64,000 bases of DNA from Paracoccus haematequi (GTDB lineage Bacteria > Pseudomonadota > Alphaproteobacteria > Rhodobacterales > Rhodobacteraceae). Made by a program: the position numbers and the translations under genes. The notes under the pieces were generated by a model. The model was given only the letters and a program-made list of their open reading frames with translations, was not told where the DNA came from and did no database searches. This document shows, piece after piece, positions 30,534 to 40,783 of the stretch; the stretch's first letter is position 1, and each line of letters opens with the position of its first letter. The DNA lies in contig NZ_UZWE01000036.1 of assembly GCF_900631945.1 (NCBI RefSeq), positions 168,741 to 232,740 on the forward strand. Direction: 5' to 3'.

Positions 30534-30561
30534 GCCGGTCCTGCAATGGGACCGGCTTTTT
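30534..30561 (+). terminator. Rho-independent terminator after the 31-residue peptide gene
   Basis: An 8-bp stem GCCGGTCC (30534-30541) / GGACCGGC (30549-30556) with a 7-base loop is followed by TTTTT (30557-30561). It ends just at the stop codon of the convergent scaffold gene. Confidence 0.85.
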
Positions 30562-30998
30562 CATGCCTGGGCTTGGTCAATCGCCTCCAGAACCGCGTCC
30601 CAGGCCAGCAGGATCGAGGCATGGCGGTTCGGATAGTCGCGGGCGGGCAGCAGAGCTTCCAGGTCGGCGAAGGGCGCGGCCGGGGGGTCGCCAGCCGCTG
30701 TCAGCATCGCGCGCAGCGCGTCGCGTGTGGCGGCCAGTTCCGTTCTGCTGCGGCCGATGACCGCCTGTCCCAGGACCGAGGCCGAGGCCTGTCCCAGGGC
30801 GCAGGCGCGCACCTCTTGCCGGAAATCGGCGATCCGGTCGCCCTCCATCGCGACATAGGCCGTGACCGAGGATCCGCATTGCGGCGACCGGCGCATGGCC
30901 TTGCCGTCGAAGTCGGGCAGGGTGCCCAGATGCGGAATGGCCGTGGTCAGCGCCAGGATCCGGCGTGAATAAAGCTGCATCAGGTCGCTGTCGGCCAT
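30561..30998 (-). CDS. SufU/IscU-like Fe-S scaffold protein
   Basis: The 145-residue protein has the U-type scaffold fold: LYSRRILALTTAIPHLG, then MRRSPQCGSSVTAYVAMEGD with the first cysteine, FRQEVRACALGQASASVLGQ with the second, and a C-terminal YPNRHASILLAWDAVLEAI. The third cluster-ligand cysteine of IscU/SufU, expected before the last helix, is replaced (RHAS in place of a Cys-containing turn), so only two of three usual cysteines are present. It may be a scaffold with altered ligation or a sulfur acceptor. It is convergent with the 31-residue peptide gene and divergent from hisI. Confidence 0.85.
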   Translation of the reverse strand: MADSDLMQLYSRRILALTTAIPHLGTLPDFDGKAMRRSPQCGSSVTAYVAMEGDRIADFRQEVRACALGQASASVLGQAVIGRSRTELAATRDALRAMLTAAGDPPAAPFADLEALLPARDYPNRHASILLAWDAVLEAIDQAQA

Positions 30999-31059
30999 CG
31001 GTCTTTCCCATGGGCTGCCTTGCGCCTAGATAGGAACGACCACCGCGAAAGGAAACCCG

Positions 31060-31419
31060 ATGTTCGAATCGGCCAGCCTGAAATACGACGCGAACGGGCT
31101 GATTCCCGCCATCGCCCAGGACCACGACAGCGGCGAGATCCTGATGATGGCCTGGATGAACGCCGAAAGCGTGGCACGGAGCCTGGAGACCGGCCGCGTC
31201 ACCTATTGGTCGCGGTCGCGGCAGGCGTTCTGGATCAAGGGCGAAAGCTCGGGCCATGTGCAGCAGTTGGTCGAGATGCGCGTGGATTGCGACCGTGACT
31301 GCCTGCTGGTGCTGGTTCGCCAGACCGGCCCGGCCTGCCATACCAACCGCCGAAGCTGCTTCTATACCGCCATCCGCAACGGGGCCGAGGTCGAGATCAT
31401 GGAGCCGATGGCGGGATAG
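31060..31419 (+). CDS. hisI: Phosphoribosyl-AMP cyclohydrolase
   Basis: The 119-residue enzyme opens the adenine ring of phosphoribosyl-AMP, the third step of histidine synthesis. The metal-binding pattern is visible: VRVDCD-type segment MRVDCDRDCLL and CHTNRRSCFY, plus MMAWMN and YWSRSRQAFWIKGESSGHVQ. It is the single-domain form without HisE. AAAGGAAA lies just before the start. The gene stands alone, apart from other his genes. Confidence 0.96.
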   Translation: MFESASLKYDANGLIPAIAQDHDSGEILMMAWMNAESVARSLETGRVTYWSRSRQAFWIKGESSGHVQQLVEMRVDCDRDCLLVLVRQTGPACHTNRRSCFYTAIRNGAEVEIMEPMAG

Positions 31420-31450
31420 GGGGCGCTGCCCCCGTCGCCGTTCCGGCGAC
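31419..31450. repeat. Double palindrome between hisI and gluQ
   Basis: Two adjoining hairpins, GGGGGCGCTGCCCCC (31419-31433) and GTCGCCGTTCCGGCGAC (31434-31450), are followed by CTCGGGATGTTTGG. This looks like the dispersed intergenic palindromic element common near gene ends in Rhodobacterales. Between two convergent genes it can serve as a bidirectional transcription end. A related CCCAAATACCCC stretch lies upstream of dnaG. Confidence 0.6.
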
Positions 31451-31480
31451 TCCCTCGGGATGTTTGGCGTCCAAAGCAGG

Positions 31481-32326
31481 TCAGAAGGCGAGCATCCGGC
31501 GGATGTCCTGCGGAGTGGCGCCATCGTCGCGATAGCTGCGGATCGCGCGGGCATCGTCGCGTTTCGCCAGTCGCCTGCCTGCGTCGTCCCGGATCAGGCG
31601 GTGATGGTGGTAACGCGGCGTCGGCAGGGTCAGCAGTTTCTGAAGAAGAACGTGGATATAGGTTGAATCAAAAAGATCTTTTCCGCGCGTGACCAGGGTT
31701 ATCCCTTGCGCCGCATCGTCGACGACGACGGCCAGATGATAAGACGTTCCCATGCCGCGCCGCGACAGGATCACATCCCCGATCCCTTCTTGGAACTGGT
31801 CTCGGGTCAGCAGGTGATCCTGGCCGGGCATGATTGCCTGATCCCGAAAGGCCACCCGGTCGATGCCCAAGGCGTCGAAGGCCCGCGCCACGTCCAGCCG
31901 GATCACGTCATCGGGTCCGGCATCGGCCATGCTGCGGCCCCGGCAGGTGCCGGGATAGACCAGCCCGTCGGGTCCGGCCGGCAGGGCGCCTTCTTGGGGG
32001 GCCGACAGCGCGGCGCGGATGTCGCCCCGGCGGCAGCGGCAGGGATAAGTCAGCGGCGCCAGCCGCGCCAGCGCCTCGTGATAGGCCGTCATCCGGTCGG
32101 ATTGACGCATGACCGGCTGCGGCCATGTCAATCCCAGCCAGGCCAGATCGTCGTAAATCGCGGCCTCGTAATCCGCGCGGCAGCGGTCGCGGTCGATATC
32201 CTCGATCCGCAGCAGGAACTGGCCGGGTCCGGCCGCCGCCTGCGCCACAAGCGCGGCATAGGCATGGCCCAGATGCAGCAGCCCCGTAGGCGAGGGCGCG
32301 AAGCGGGTTATTGCGCCGCCAGCCAT
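31481..32326 (-). CDS. gluQ: Glutamyl-Q tRNA(Asp) synthetase
   Basis: The 281-residue protein is a shortened glutamyl-tRNA synthetase: [19 protein letters not shown] (HIGH motif), RIEDIDRDR, Cys-rich zinc segment PCRCRRGD ... YPGTCRG, and a KMSKS-like [12 protein letters not shown]. It lacks the anticodon-binding C-terminal half. Such enzymes attach glutamate to queuosine in tRNA-Asp. The start overlaps the trmFO end by 19 bases, so it is in the rplY-trmFO-gluQ gene run. Confidence 0.95.
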   Translation of the reverse strand: MAGGAITRFAPSPTGLLHLGHAYAALVAQAAAGPGQFLLRIEDIDRDRCRADYEAAIYDDLAWLGLTWPQPVMRQSDRMTAYHEALARLAPLTYPCRCRRGDIRAALSAPQEGALPAGPDGLVYPGTCRGRSMADAGPDDVIRLDVARAFDALGIDRVAFRDQAIMPGQDHLLTRDQFQEGIGDVILSRRGMGTSYHLAVVVDDAAQGITLVTRGKDLFDSTYIHVLLQKLLTLPTPRYHHHRLIRDDAGRRLAKRDDARAIRSYRDDGATPQDIRRMLAF

Positions 32327-33645
32327 GCGCTGAAATCGTCCTTGGCGCGCTGCGTATAGGCGGGATAGCGGTCCTTGCGGCCCTTCCGGCCGCCGCGCGC
32401 TTCGTCCAGCGGTGGGAACAGGCCGAAGTTCACGTTCATCGGCTGGAAGGTCTTGGCCTCGGCTCCGCCGGTGATGTGGTTGATCAGGGCGCCCATGGCG
32501 GTGGTCGGCGCCGGGGGCGGCAGGTCGCGCCCAAGCGCCTGCGCCGCCGCCATCCGTCCGGCCAGCAGGCCCATCGCGGCGCTTTCGACATAGCCCTCGA
32601 CCCCGGTGACCTGCCCGGCGAAGCGCAGGTTGGGACGCTGGCGCAGCCGCATCCGGTCGTCCAGCAGCGTGGGGGAATTGAGGAAGGAATTGCGGTGAAT
32701 GCCCCCCAGCCGCGCGAAGCTGGCGTTTTCAAGGCCGGGAATCATGCGGAACACCTGGGTCTGCGCGCCGTATTTCATCTTGGTTTGGAAGCCGACGATA
32801 TTATACAATGTCCCCAAAGCGTTATCGCGCCGAAGTTGAACCACTGCATAAGCTTTTTCGTCGGGCTTATGGGCGTTAGTCAGACCCACCGGCTTCATCG
32901 GGCCATGGCGCAGCGTTTCGCGGCCGCGTTCCGCCATCACCTCGATCGGCAGGCAGCCGTCGAAATAGCCGGCGGTCTCGCCCTCGTGGAACTCGGTCTT
33001 TTCGGCGGCCAGAAGGGCGTCGATGAACGCGTTGTATTGGTCGCGGGTCATCGGGCAGTTGATATAGGCGCGCCGTTCGGCCTCGGTCTCGCCCTTGTCA
33101 TAGCGGCTTTGCTCCCAAGCCACCGTCATGTCGATGGTTTCGGCATGGACGATAGGGGCAATGGCGTCGAAGAACGCGAGCGACTCCGTGCCCGTCACCC
33201 CCCGGATCGACTGCGCCAGCCTGTCCGAGGTCAGCGGCCCGGTCGCCACGATCCAGTTGCCATCGGACGGCAGGTCCGTCACCTCGCCCGGCACGACCGT
33301 GATCAGCGGTTCGGCCTGCAAGGCCTGGGTGACGGCCGCGGAAAAGGCCTCGCGGTCCACCGCAAGGGCGCCGCCCGCAGGCAGGCGGTGGCGGTCGGCC
33401 GTCGCCATGATCAAGCCGCCCGCCGCGCGCATTTCCCAATGCAACTGGCCGACCGCGTTCATCACGTCGTCGTCGGACCGGAAGCTGTTGGAGCAGACCA
33501 TTTCCGCGCAATCGCCGGTCTTGTGGGCGAAGGTGCCCTTGGCGGGGCGCATCTCGTGCAGGATGACGGGCACGCCCGCGCGGGCGATCTGCCAGGCGGC
33601 CTCGGACCCGGCCAGGCCCGCGCCGATGATGTGGACTGGTTCCAT
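32308..33645 (-). CDS. trmFO: Folate-dependent tRNA (uracil-54-C5)-methyltransferase TrmFO
   Basis: The 445-residue flavoprotein makes 5-methyluridine at position 54 of tRNA using methylenetetrahydrofolate and FAD. Seen: FAD-binding [18 protein letters not shown] at the start, [37 protein letters not shown], and the C-terminal [20 protein letters not shown]. Start at ATG 33645 is set by GGAGG eight bases upstream. It lies downstream of the L25 gene and overlaps gluQ by 19 bases. Confidence 0.97.
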   Translation of the reverse strand: MEPVHIIGAGLAGSEAAWQIARAGVPVILHEMRPAKGTFAHKTGDCAEMVCSNSFRSDDDVMNAVGQLHWEMRAAGGLIMATADRHRLPAGGALAVDREAFSAAVTQALQAEPLITVVPGEVTDLPSDGNWIVATGPLTSDRLAQSIRGVTGTESLAFFDAIAPIVHAETIDMTVAWEQSRYDKGETEAERRAYINCPMTRDQYNAFIDALLAAEKTEFHEGETAGYFDGCLPIEVMAERGRETLRHGPMKPVGLTNAHKPDEKAYAVVQLRRDNALGTLYNIVGFQTKMKYGAQTQVFRMIPGLENASFARLGGIHRNSFLNSPTLLDDRMRLRQRPNLRFAGQVTGVEGYVESAAMGLLAGRMAAAQALGRDLPPPAPTTAMGALINHITGGAEAKTFQPMNVNFGLFPPLDEARGGRKGRKDRYPAYTQRAKDDFSAWLAAQ

Positions 33646-33680
33646 GGCAACCTCCTGCAAGCGGGCTAGCAAAGCGGCCC

Positions 33681-33714
33681 GAAAATGGAAAGGGCGGCGC
33701 CAGCGGCACCGCCC
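33681..33714 (-). terminator. Terminator after the L25 gene
   Basis: On the minus strand a ~10-bp stem (33714-33705 with 33701-33692, GGGCGG ... CCGCCC) is followed by TTTCCATTTT. It would reduce read-through from rplY into trmFO. Confidence 0.6.
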
Positions 33715-33738
33715 CAGGATCGCGCGAGGCGGCCGGGA

Positions 33739-34359
33739 TCACTCCTCGGCGGCGGCCTCGGCTTCTTCGTCGTCACCGCCCGAACGCAGCGCGGACGGCG
33801 CGGCGATGTTGGCGATCACGAAGTTGCGGTCGATGGTCGGCTTGACGCCATCGGGCAGTTTCACGTCGTTGATGTGGATGGTGTCGCCGACGTTCAGGCC
33901 TTCCAGATCGACGGTGATGTGATCCGGGATGTCGCCCGCCGTCACGACCAGTTCGACCTCGGGACGCACCGTCACCAGCGTGCCGCCGCGCTTCAGGCCG
34001 GGGCATTTGTCGTGGTTGATGAAGTCCACGTGGATGAACAGGTTCACCTTCGACGTGCGGCGCAGGCGCATGAAGTCGATATGGATCGGCAGATCCTTCA
34101 CCACGTCCTTCTGGACGCCGCGGCAGATGACGCGCACGTCTTCCTGGCCTTCGACTTTCAGGTTGAACAGGGTGGACATGAAACGGCCGGCGCGCAGTTG
34201 CGTCAGCAGCTTGTTGAAGTCGAACTGCACGTTGACCGGGTCTTTGTGGTCGCCGTAAACGACTCCGGGAACCTTACCGTCGCGGCGAGCTTGGCGGGCG
34301 GCCCCCTTGCCTGACCCCGCGCGCGGCTCGGCCACCAGATCAGGGATCTCTTTGGCCAT
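33739..34359 (-). CDS. rplY: 50S ribosomal protein L25 / general stress protein Ctc
   Basis: The 206-residue protein is the long (Ctc-type) L25: the 5S rRNA-binding N-terminal domain with [22 protein letters not shown] and [20 protein letters not shown], then the C-terminal beta domain, ending in a very acidic tail ([11 protein letters not shown]). The start at 34359 (MAKEIPDL) has AGGATAG upstream; a longer reading frame up to 34548 has no support. It leads the rplY-trmFO-gluQ run. Confidence 0.96.
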   Translation of the reverse strand: MAKEIPDLVAEPRAGSGKGAARQARRDGKVPGVVYGDHKDPVNVQFDFNKLLTQLRAGRFMSTLFNLKVEGQEDVRVICRGVQKDVVKDLPIHIDFMRLRRTSKVNLFIHVDFINHDKCPGLKRGGTLVTVRPEVELVVTAGDIPDHITVDLEGLNVGDTIHINDVKLPDGVKPTIDRNFVIANIAAPSALRSGGDDEEAEAAAEE

Positions 34360-34424
34360 GATATCTATCCTAACAGGTTGTGAACGCCGCCATCCTCCAA
34401 GGGTGCATGGCGACAGGGTGCGGC

Positions 34425-35633
34425 CTATACGGCAACCGGGGCGATTTGTGAAGCCCCCACGGGCTGCGGGATGTCGTATTCGTCCAGGAAGCCGCGCGGG
34501 ATCATCACGTTGTCTGGGCCGATGTCCTTGACGTTGCGTTCGCCGCACAGCGCCATGCTGATGTCCAGCTCCTTGCGGATGATCTCCAGCGCGCGGGTCA
34601 CGCCCGCCTCGCCCATGGCGCCCAGCCCGTGCAGCCAGGCCCGCCCGATCCAGGTGGAATGCGCGCCAAGCGCCAGCGCCTTCAGCACGTCCTGGCCCGA
34701 CCGGATGCCGCCGTCCATGTGGATTTCGACCCGGTCACCCACCGCCTTGACGATATGCGGCAGCATGCGGATCGAGGACAGCGCCCCGTCCAGTTGCCGC
34801 CCGCCGTGGTTGCTGACGATGATCGCATCGGCCCCGAAATCGGCGGCGATGCGCGCGTCGTCGGGATCCAGCACGCCTTTCAGGATCAGCTTGCCGCCCC
34901 ACAGGTCGCGGATCCGGGCGATCTTGTCCCAGTCCAGCTTTTCGTCGAACTGCTCGGCCGTCCAGCTCATCAGGCTGGAGGGGTCGGCGACCCCCTTGGC
35001 ATGGCCGACGATATTGCCGAAGAAACGCCGCTTGGTTTGCAGCATCCCCATGCCCCACCGCCAGCGGGTCGCCAGATCCAGCAGCGTGGGCAGGGTCAGC
35101 TTGGGCGGCGCGGATAGGCCGTTCTTCAGATCCTTGTGCCGCTGACCCAGGATTTGCAGATCCAGCGTCAGAACAAGCGCGCTGCACCCGGCCTTCTTCG
35201 CGCGTTCGATGATGGCCGCCAGAAAATCCTGGTCCTTCATCACATAAAGCTGGAACATGAAGGGCTTGGTCGTGTGTTCCGCCACATCTTCGATGGAACA
35301 GATCGACATGGTGGACAGGCAGAACGGCACCCCGAACTTTTCCGCCGCGCGGGCCGCGTGAATCTCGCCGTCCGCGTGCTGCATCCCGGTCAGGCCGACG
35401 GGGGCAAGCGCCACGGGCATCGCCACGGGCAGGCCTGCGATGTCGGACGCGGTGCTGCGGTTCGACATGTCCACGGCCACCTTCTGGCGCAGCTTCAGCC
35501 GGGCGAAGTCGGTCGTGTTCTCGCGGAAGGTCTGTTCGGTATAGCTGCCCGATTCCGCATAGTCGTAGAACATTTTTGGCGTGCGGGCGCGGTGCATCCG
35601 CTTCAGATCTTCGATCGAGGTGACGACGGGCAT
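34425..35633 (-). CDS. lldD: FMN-dependent L-lactate dehydrogenase family protein
   Basis: The 402-residue protein belongs to the alpha-hydroxy-acid oxidase family: [20 protein letters not shown], the FMN-binding [23 protein letters not shown], the signature [14 protein letters not shown] with the proton-abstracting His and its Arg, and a phosphate-binding [19 protein letters not shown]-lactate oxidation to pyruvate with electrons to the quinone pool is the most likely reaction, though other 2-hydroxy acids are possible. Start at 35633 has GGAGAG upstream. Confidence 0.93.
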   Translation of the reverse strand: MPVVTSIEDLKRMHRARTPKMFYDYAESGSYTEQTFRENTTDFARLKLRQKVAVDMSNRSTASDIAGLPVAMPVALAPVGLTGMQHADGEIHAARAAEKFGVPFCLSTMSICSIEDVAEHTTKPFMFQLYVMKDQDFLAAIIERAKKAGCSALVLTLDLQILGQRHKDLKNGLSAPPKLTLPTLLDLATRWRWGMGMLQTKRRFFGNIVGHAKGVADPSSLMSWTAEQFDEKLDWDKIARIRDLWGGKLILKGVLDPDDARIAADFGADAIIVSNHGGRQLDGALSSIRMLPHIVKAVGDRVEIHMDGGIRSGQDVLKALALGAHSTWIGRAWLHGLGAMGEAGVTRALEIIRKELDISMALCGERNVKDIGPDNVMIPRGFLDEYDIPQPVGASQIAPVAV

Positions 35634-35689
35634 GGCGCTCTCCGGCAGTTTGGTCAAAAATCTTTACCAGAGACGCGCGCCCTCAGCAA

Positions 35690-35950
35690 TCACTCCCGCG
35701 GACGCATCCGCGACAGGGCGTCCGGCTCGATCACCGGGCCACGCAAAGCGTCGGCCCGCTGTCGCAAGGCATCGGCACGCGCCTGCGCCTCGGCATCCAC
35801 GGCGACGGACGAAGCAGCGTGCGGCGCGTGATCGGGAAGCGCCGGCTCGGCCAGGATCCGGTCGGTGGGAAGCAGGCTGGGATAGGTGTCGGCTTCGCCG
35901 GTGCAGGCGGCAAGGGCCGCGACGCAGGTCAGGATCAGGGCGTGTCTCAT
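35690..35950 (-). CDS. Small lipoprotein, unknown function
   Basis: The 86-residue product has a lipoprotein signal (MRHALILTCVAALAAC, Cys at residue 16) followed by Thr-Gly-Glu and a short charged, likely helical tail (AEAQARADALRQRADALRG). No family is recognised. The start at 35950 puts the signal at the N-terminus; ATG 35986 would not. It is divergent from the TetR gene. Confidence 0.7.
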   Translation of the reverse strand: MRHALILTCVAALAACTGEADTYPSLLPTDRILAEPALPDHAPHAASSVAVDAEAQARADALRQRADALRGPVIEPDALSRMRPRE

Positions 35951-36025
35951 GGCGCCATGATTACGGCGGGTTGGGTCACGGGGCAACGGACTTTCCCGCC
36001 CGCGCGCCCCGCGCTACAAGGCGCC

Positions 36026-36610
36026 ATGGCCCGCACCCAAGGTTCCCGCGCCGAGATCACCGGCCCCCTGATCCGCACCCATGCCCGCCGCCTGTTCGCG
36101 CGGCAGGGCTATGCCGCCGTGTCGATGCGCCAGATCGCGTCCGCCGTGGGGGTGCAGGCGGGGGCGCTGTACGCCTATACGCCCGACAAGCAGGCGCTGC
36201 TGTTCGACCTGTTGCAGGATCACATGGAACACCTGCTGGCCTCCTGGTCGGATATTCCGGGCGATCCGCTGTCCCGGCTGGAACATTTCGTGCGCTTCCA
36301 TATCGACACCAGCCTGGACCACGCGGACGCGGTGTTCCTGGCCTATATGGAGCTGCGCAACCTCACCCCGGAAAACTTCGCTCGCATCGCCGCGCTGCGG
36401 GGGCAATACGAATCCGCCTTGGAAACGATCCTACGCGACGGGGTGGCGGCGGGCGTCATGCGCATCGACGACCTGAAGCTGGCGACCATGGCGCTGATCG
36501 CGATGCTGACCGGCGTGACCAACTGGTATCGCGAAGGCGGCCGTCTGGACCGCCGCCGGATCGGCGACATCTACTGGGGCCTGGCGCGCGGCGCGGTCGG
36601 CGCGGATTGA
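36026..36610 (+). CDS. TetR-family transcriptional regulator
   Basis: The 194-residue protein has an N-terminal TetR helix-turn-helix (ARRLFARQGYAAVSMRQIAS, then AVGVQAGALYAYTPDKQALL) and a helical ligand-binding C-terminal part ending YWGLARGAVGAD. Target and ligand are unknown; the divergent small lipoprotein gene is the nearest candidate, since such repressors often act on the neighbouring divergent gene. Start at 36026 is chosen for the usual distance to the HTH. Confidence 0.9.
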   Translation: MARTQGSRAEITGPLIRTHARRLFARQGYAAVSMRQIASAVGVQAGALYAYTPDKQALLFDLLQDHMEHLLASWSDIPGDPLSRLEHFVRFHIDTSLDHADAVFLAYMELRNLTPENFARIAALRGQYESALETILRDGVAAGVMRIDDLKLATMALIAMLTGVTNWYREGGRLDRRRIGDIYWGLARGAVGAD

Positions 36611-36675
36611 CCCCCGCTTCTTCTTTGCCCAAATACCCCTTTCCTTGACGCCTGCCACAGCGCGATAATCCCCCC

Positions 36676-38565
36676 ATGAGTCTGCCCCCCGGCTTCCTTG
36701 ACGAGATCCGCAACCGCGTTCCGATCAGCCGCGTGATCGGGAAGAAGGTGGTGTGGGATCTGCGCAAGTCGAACCAGGCGCGGGGCGACTGGTGGGCGCC
36801 ATGTCCGTTCCACCAGGAAAAATCGGCCAGTTTCCACTGCGACGACCAGAAGGGCTATTATTACTGCTTCGGCTGCCACGCCAAGGGCGACGCCATCAGC
36901 TTCCTGCGCGAGGCCGACGGGATGGAGTTCATGGAGGCGGTGAAACTGCTGGCGGCCGAGGCCGGGCTGACCATGCCCGAACCCGACCCTCGCGCCCGCG
37001 AACGCACCGACCGCCGCACCCGCCTGCTGGAGGTGACCGAGGCCGCCTGCCGCTGGTTCCGCCTGCAACTGCAAACCGGCGCCGCGGCCGAGGCGCGCGA
37101 TTACCTGGTCCGGCGCGGGCTTGACCAGGCGGCGCTCGATCGGTTCGAGATCGGCTTTGCCCCCGACAGCCGCACCGCCCTGACCGGCGCCCTGCGCGAC
37201 AAGGGCTTCGACGACGCGCTGATCGTCGAATCGGGCATGGCGGCCCGGCCCGACAAGGGCGGCGCGCCCTATGACCGCTTCCGGGGCCGGATCATCTTTC
37301 CGATCCGCGACGGGCAGGGGCGCTGCATCGGCTTCGGCGGGCGGGCGATGGATCCGAACGCGCGGGCCAAATACCTCAACAGCCCGGAAACGCCGCTGTT
37401 CGACAAGGGCCGCAATCTTTACAACCTCGGTCCCGCGCGCGCCGCCGTCGCCAAGGGCCAGCGGCTGGTCGTGGTCGAAGGTTACATGGACGTGATCGCC
37501 CTGGCCCGCGCGGGGTTCGAGGGGGCGGTGGCCCCCCTGGGCACCGCCGTCACCGAGGACCAGCTGCGCCTGATGTGGCGCGTCAGCCCCGAACCTGTGA
37601 TCGCGCTCGACGGCGACGCGGCGGGACAGCGCGCGGCGCAGCGGCTGATCGACCTGGCCCTGCCGATGACCGGGCCGGGCCAGGCGTTGCGCTTCGTCAT
37701 CCTGCCCCCCGGCCAGGATCCCGACGACCTGATCAAGGCCGCCGGACCCGGCGCCATGGGGGCGCTGCTGGATCAGGCCCGCCCGCTGGTCGATCTGCTG
37801 TGGTCGCGCGAAACCGAAGGTCAGGTCTTCGACAGCCCCGAACGCAAGGCGGCCCTGGACAAGCGGCTGGCCGATGCCGTCGCGCGGATCCCCGACGAAC
37901 GGACCCGCGCCCATTATGCCGAGGAGTTGCGCCGCAAGCGGTGGGAGCTTTTCGGGGGATCCCGGCGCGGCGACTGGAAGCCGGGCAAGCGCGGGGGGGC
38001 CGCCAAGGCGGGTCGCCCCATCTTGCCGGTTCCCGCCACCGCAAGCGATCCCCAGGCCGCGGGCACCCTGCTGGAAGGGGCCAGCCTGCTGATCTGCGCC
38101 CTGCGTCCCGAACTGATCGCGCAAGAGGAAACGCGCCTGGAACGCCTGACACCCGCAGATCCCAACCGCGCCGCCCTGCTGTTCGATCTGCTGGGCCAGA
38201 CGCAAAGCCCGGCCGGGGCGCGCGGGCTTGAAACGTTGCGCCGCGACGCCCATCTGGGCCTGACCCCGGCCGTCATCGACGCGCAGGATACCGAAACCGT
38301 CGCGGCAATTCTGACCAACCTTCTGGACCGGCTGGAAGCACAGCGCGCCATCGGCGCCGAACTGGCCCGCGCCGAGGCCGAGATCCAGGGAGAGGCGGAC
38401 GAGGGCCTGACCTGGCGGATGCAGCAGATCGCCCGCGCCCGCCACCGCGCCGAACGCCCCGAACTGGAGGGCGCCACGGATTTGAACGAGGATCGCGAGG
38501 CGCTGTCGGCCCAGCTGTCCCAGTTCATCGACGGTCAGATCTGGCGCAAGCCGCCGCGCCGCTGA
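36676..38565 (+). CDS. dnaG: DNA primase DnaG
   Basis: The 629-residue primase makes RNA primers at the replication fork. It has the CHC2 zinc finger (CPFHQEKSASFHC, then CFGCHAKGD) in residues ~40-70, the primase core with RFRGRIIFPIRDGQGRCIGFGGRAM, TOPRIM motifs VVVEGYMDVIALA and IALDGDAAGQRAA, and a C-terminal DnaB-interaction region. It precedes rpoD, as in the macromolecular synthesis operon, here with 139 bases between. Confidence 0.97.
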   Translation: MSLPPGFLDEIRNRVPISRVIGKKVVWDLRKSNQARGDWWAPCPFHQEKSASFHCDDQKGYYYCFGCHAKGDAISFLREADGMEFMEAVKLLAAEAGLTMPEPDPRARERTDRRTRLLEVTEAACRWFRLQLQTGAAAEARDYLVRRGLDQAALDRFEIGFAPDSRTALTGALRDKGFDDALIVESGMAARPDKGGAPYDRFRGRIIFPIRDGQGRCIGFGGRAMDPNARAKYLNSPETPLFDKGRNLYNLGPARAAVAKGQRLVVVEGYMDVIALARAGFEGAVAPLGTAVTEDQLRLMWRVSPEPVIALDGDAAGQRAAQRLIDLALPMTGPGQALRFVILPPGQDPDDLIKAAGPGAMGALLDQARPLVDLLWSRETEGQVFDSPERKAALDKRLADAVARIPDERTRAHYAEELRRKRWELFGGSRRGDWKPGKRGGAAKAGRPILPVPATASDPQAAGTLLEGASLLICALRPELIAQEETRLERLTPADPNRAALLFDLLGQTQSPAGARGLETLRRDAHLGLTPAVIDAQDTETVAAILTNLLDRLEAQRAIGAELARAEAEIQGEADEGLTWRMQQIARARHRAERPELEGATDLNEDREALSAQLSQFIDGQIWRKPPRR

Positions 38566-38576
38566 CCATTGCAGGT

Positions 38577-38680
38577 GATTCGCAGGCAACGCGAATCGGT
38601 TGCGTCGCGCGCCCTTTGATTCGGGGGTGCGGCGCGCTAGATGTAGAGCAGATTTCAGTGATTCGCCCCGCCCGCGAATC
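38577..38680. promoter_or_regulatory. GANTC cluster with two palindromes upstream of rpoD
   Basis: Five GANTC sites lie at 38577-38581, 38593-38597, 38618-38622, 38660-38664 and 38676-38680. Two pairs sit in inverted repeats: GATTCGC / GCGAATC at 38577-38597 and GTGATTCG / CGAATCAC at 38658-38682. The third site overlaps a possible -35 hexamer. This density in GC-rich DNA suggests control by CcrM methylation/GcrA or a protein that binds the GATTCGC palindromes. Confidence 0.55.
38616..38643 (+). promoter_or_regulatory. Putative rpoD promoter
   Basis: TTGATT (38616-38621) and TAGATG (38638-38643) are 16 bases apart, 62 bases before the rpoD ATG. The -35 hexamer contains most of a GATTC methylation site. 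Confidence 0.4.
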
Positions 38681-38704
38681 ACCGCCTGAGCAAGGGAGCC
38701 GTTC

Positions 38705-40678
<1,974 letters not shown>

Positions 40679-40716
40679 CCCGCACCGACGGCCTTGCCCC
40701 TGCCGGGCGGGGCCAT

Positions 40717-40744
40717 GTGCCGAACCGGCTTGCAAGTTCGGCAC
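40717..40744 (+). repeat. Inverted repeat after rpoD
   Basis: GTGCCGAAC (40717-40725) and GTTCGGCAC (40736-40744) form a perfect 9-bp stem with a 10-base loop, in the gap between rpoD and rmuC. No T run follows on the plus strand, so it is either a factor-dependent end point or an operator for rmuC. Confidence 0.5.
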
Positions 40745-40783
40745 AAACCATGAACACTATCGCCAGTTGTTCGTGGAGAGCCG

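Noticed and set aside
40717..40744. Inverted repeat after rpoD considered as a LexA box for rmuC
   Set aside because: The GAAC and GTTC parts are 10 bases apart and in inverted orientation, not the direct GTTC-N7-GTTC or GAAC-N7-GAAC form.
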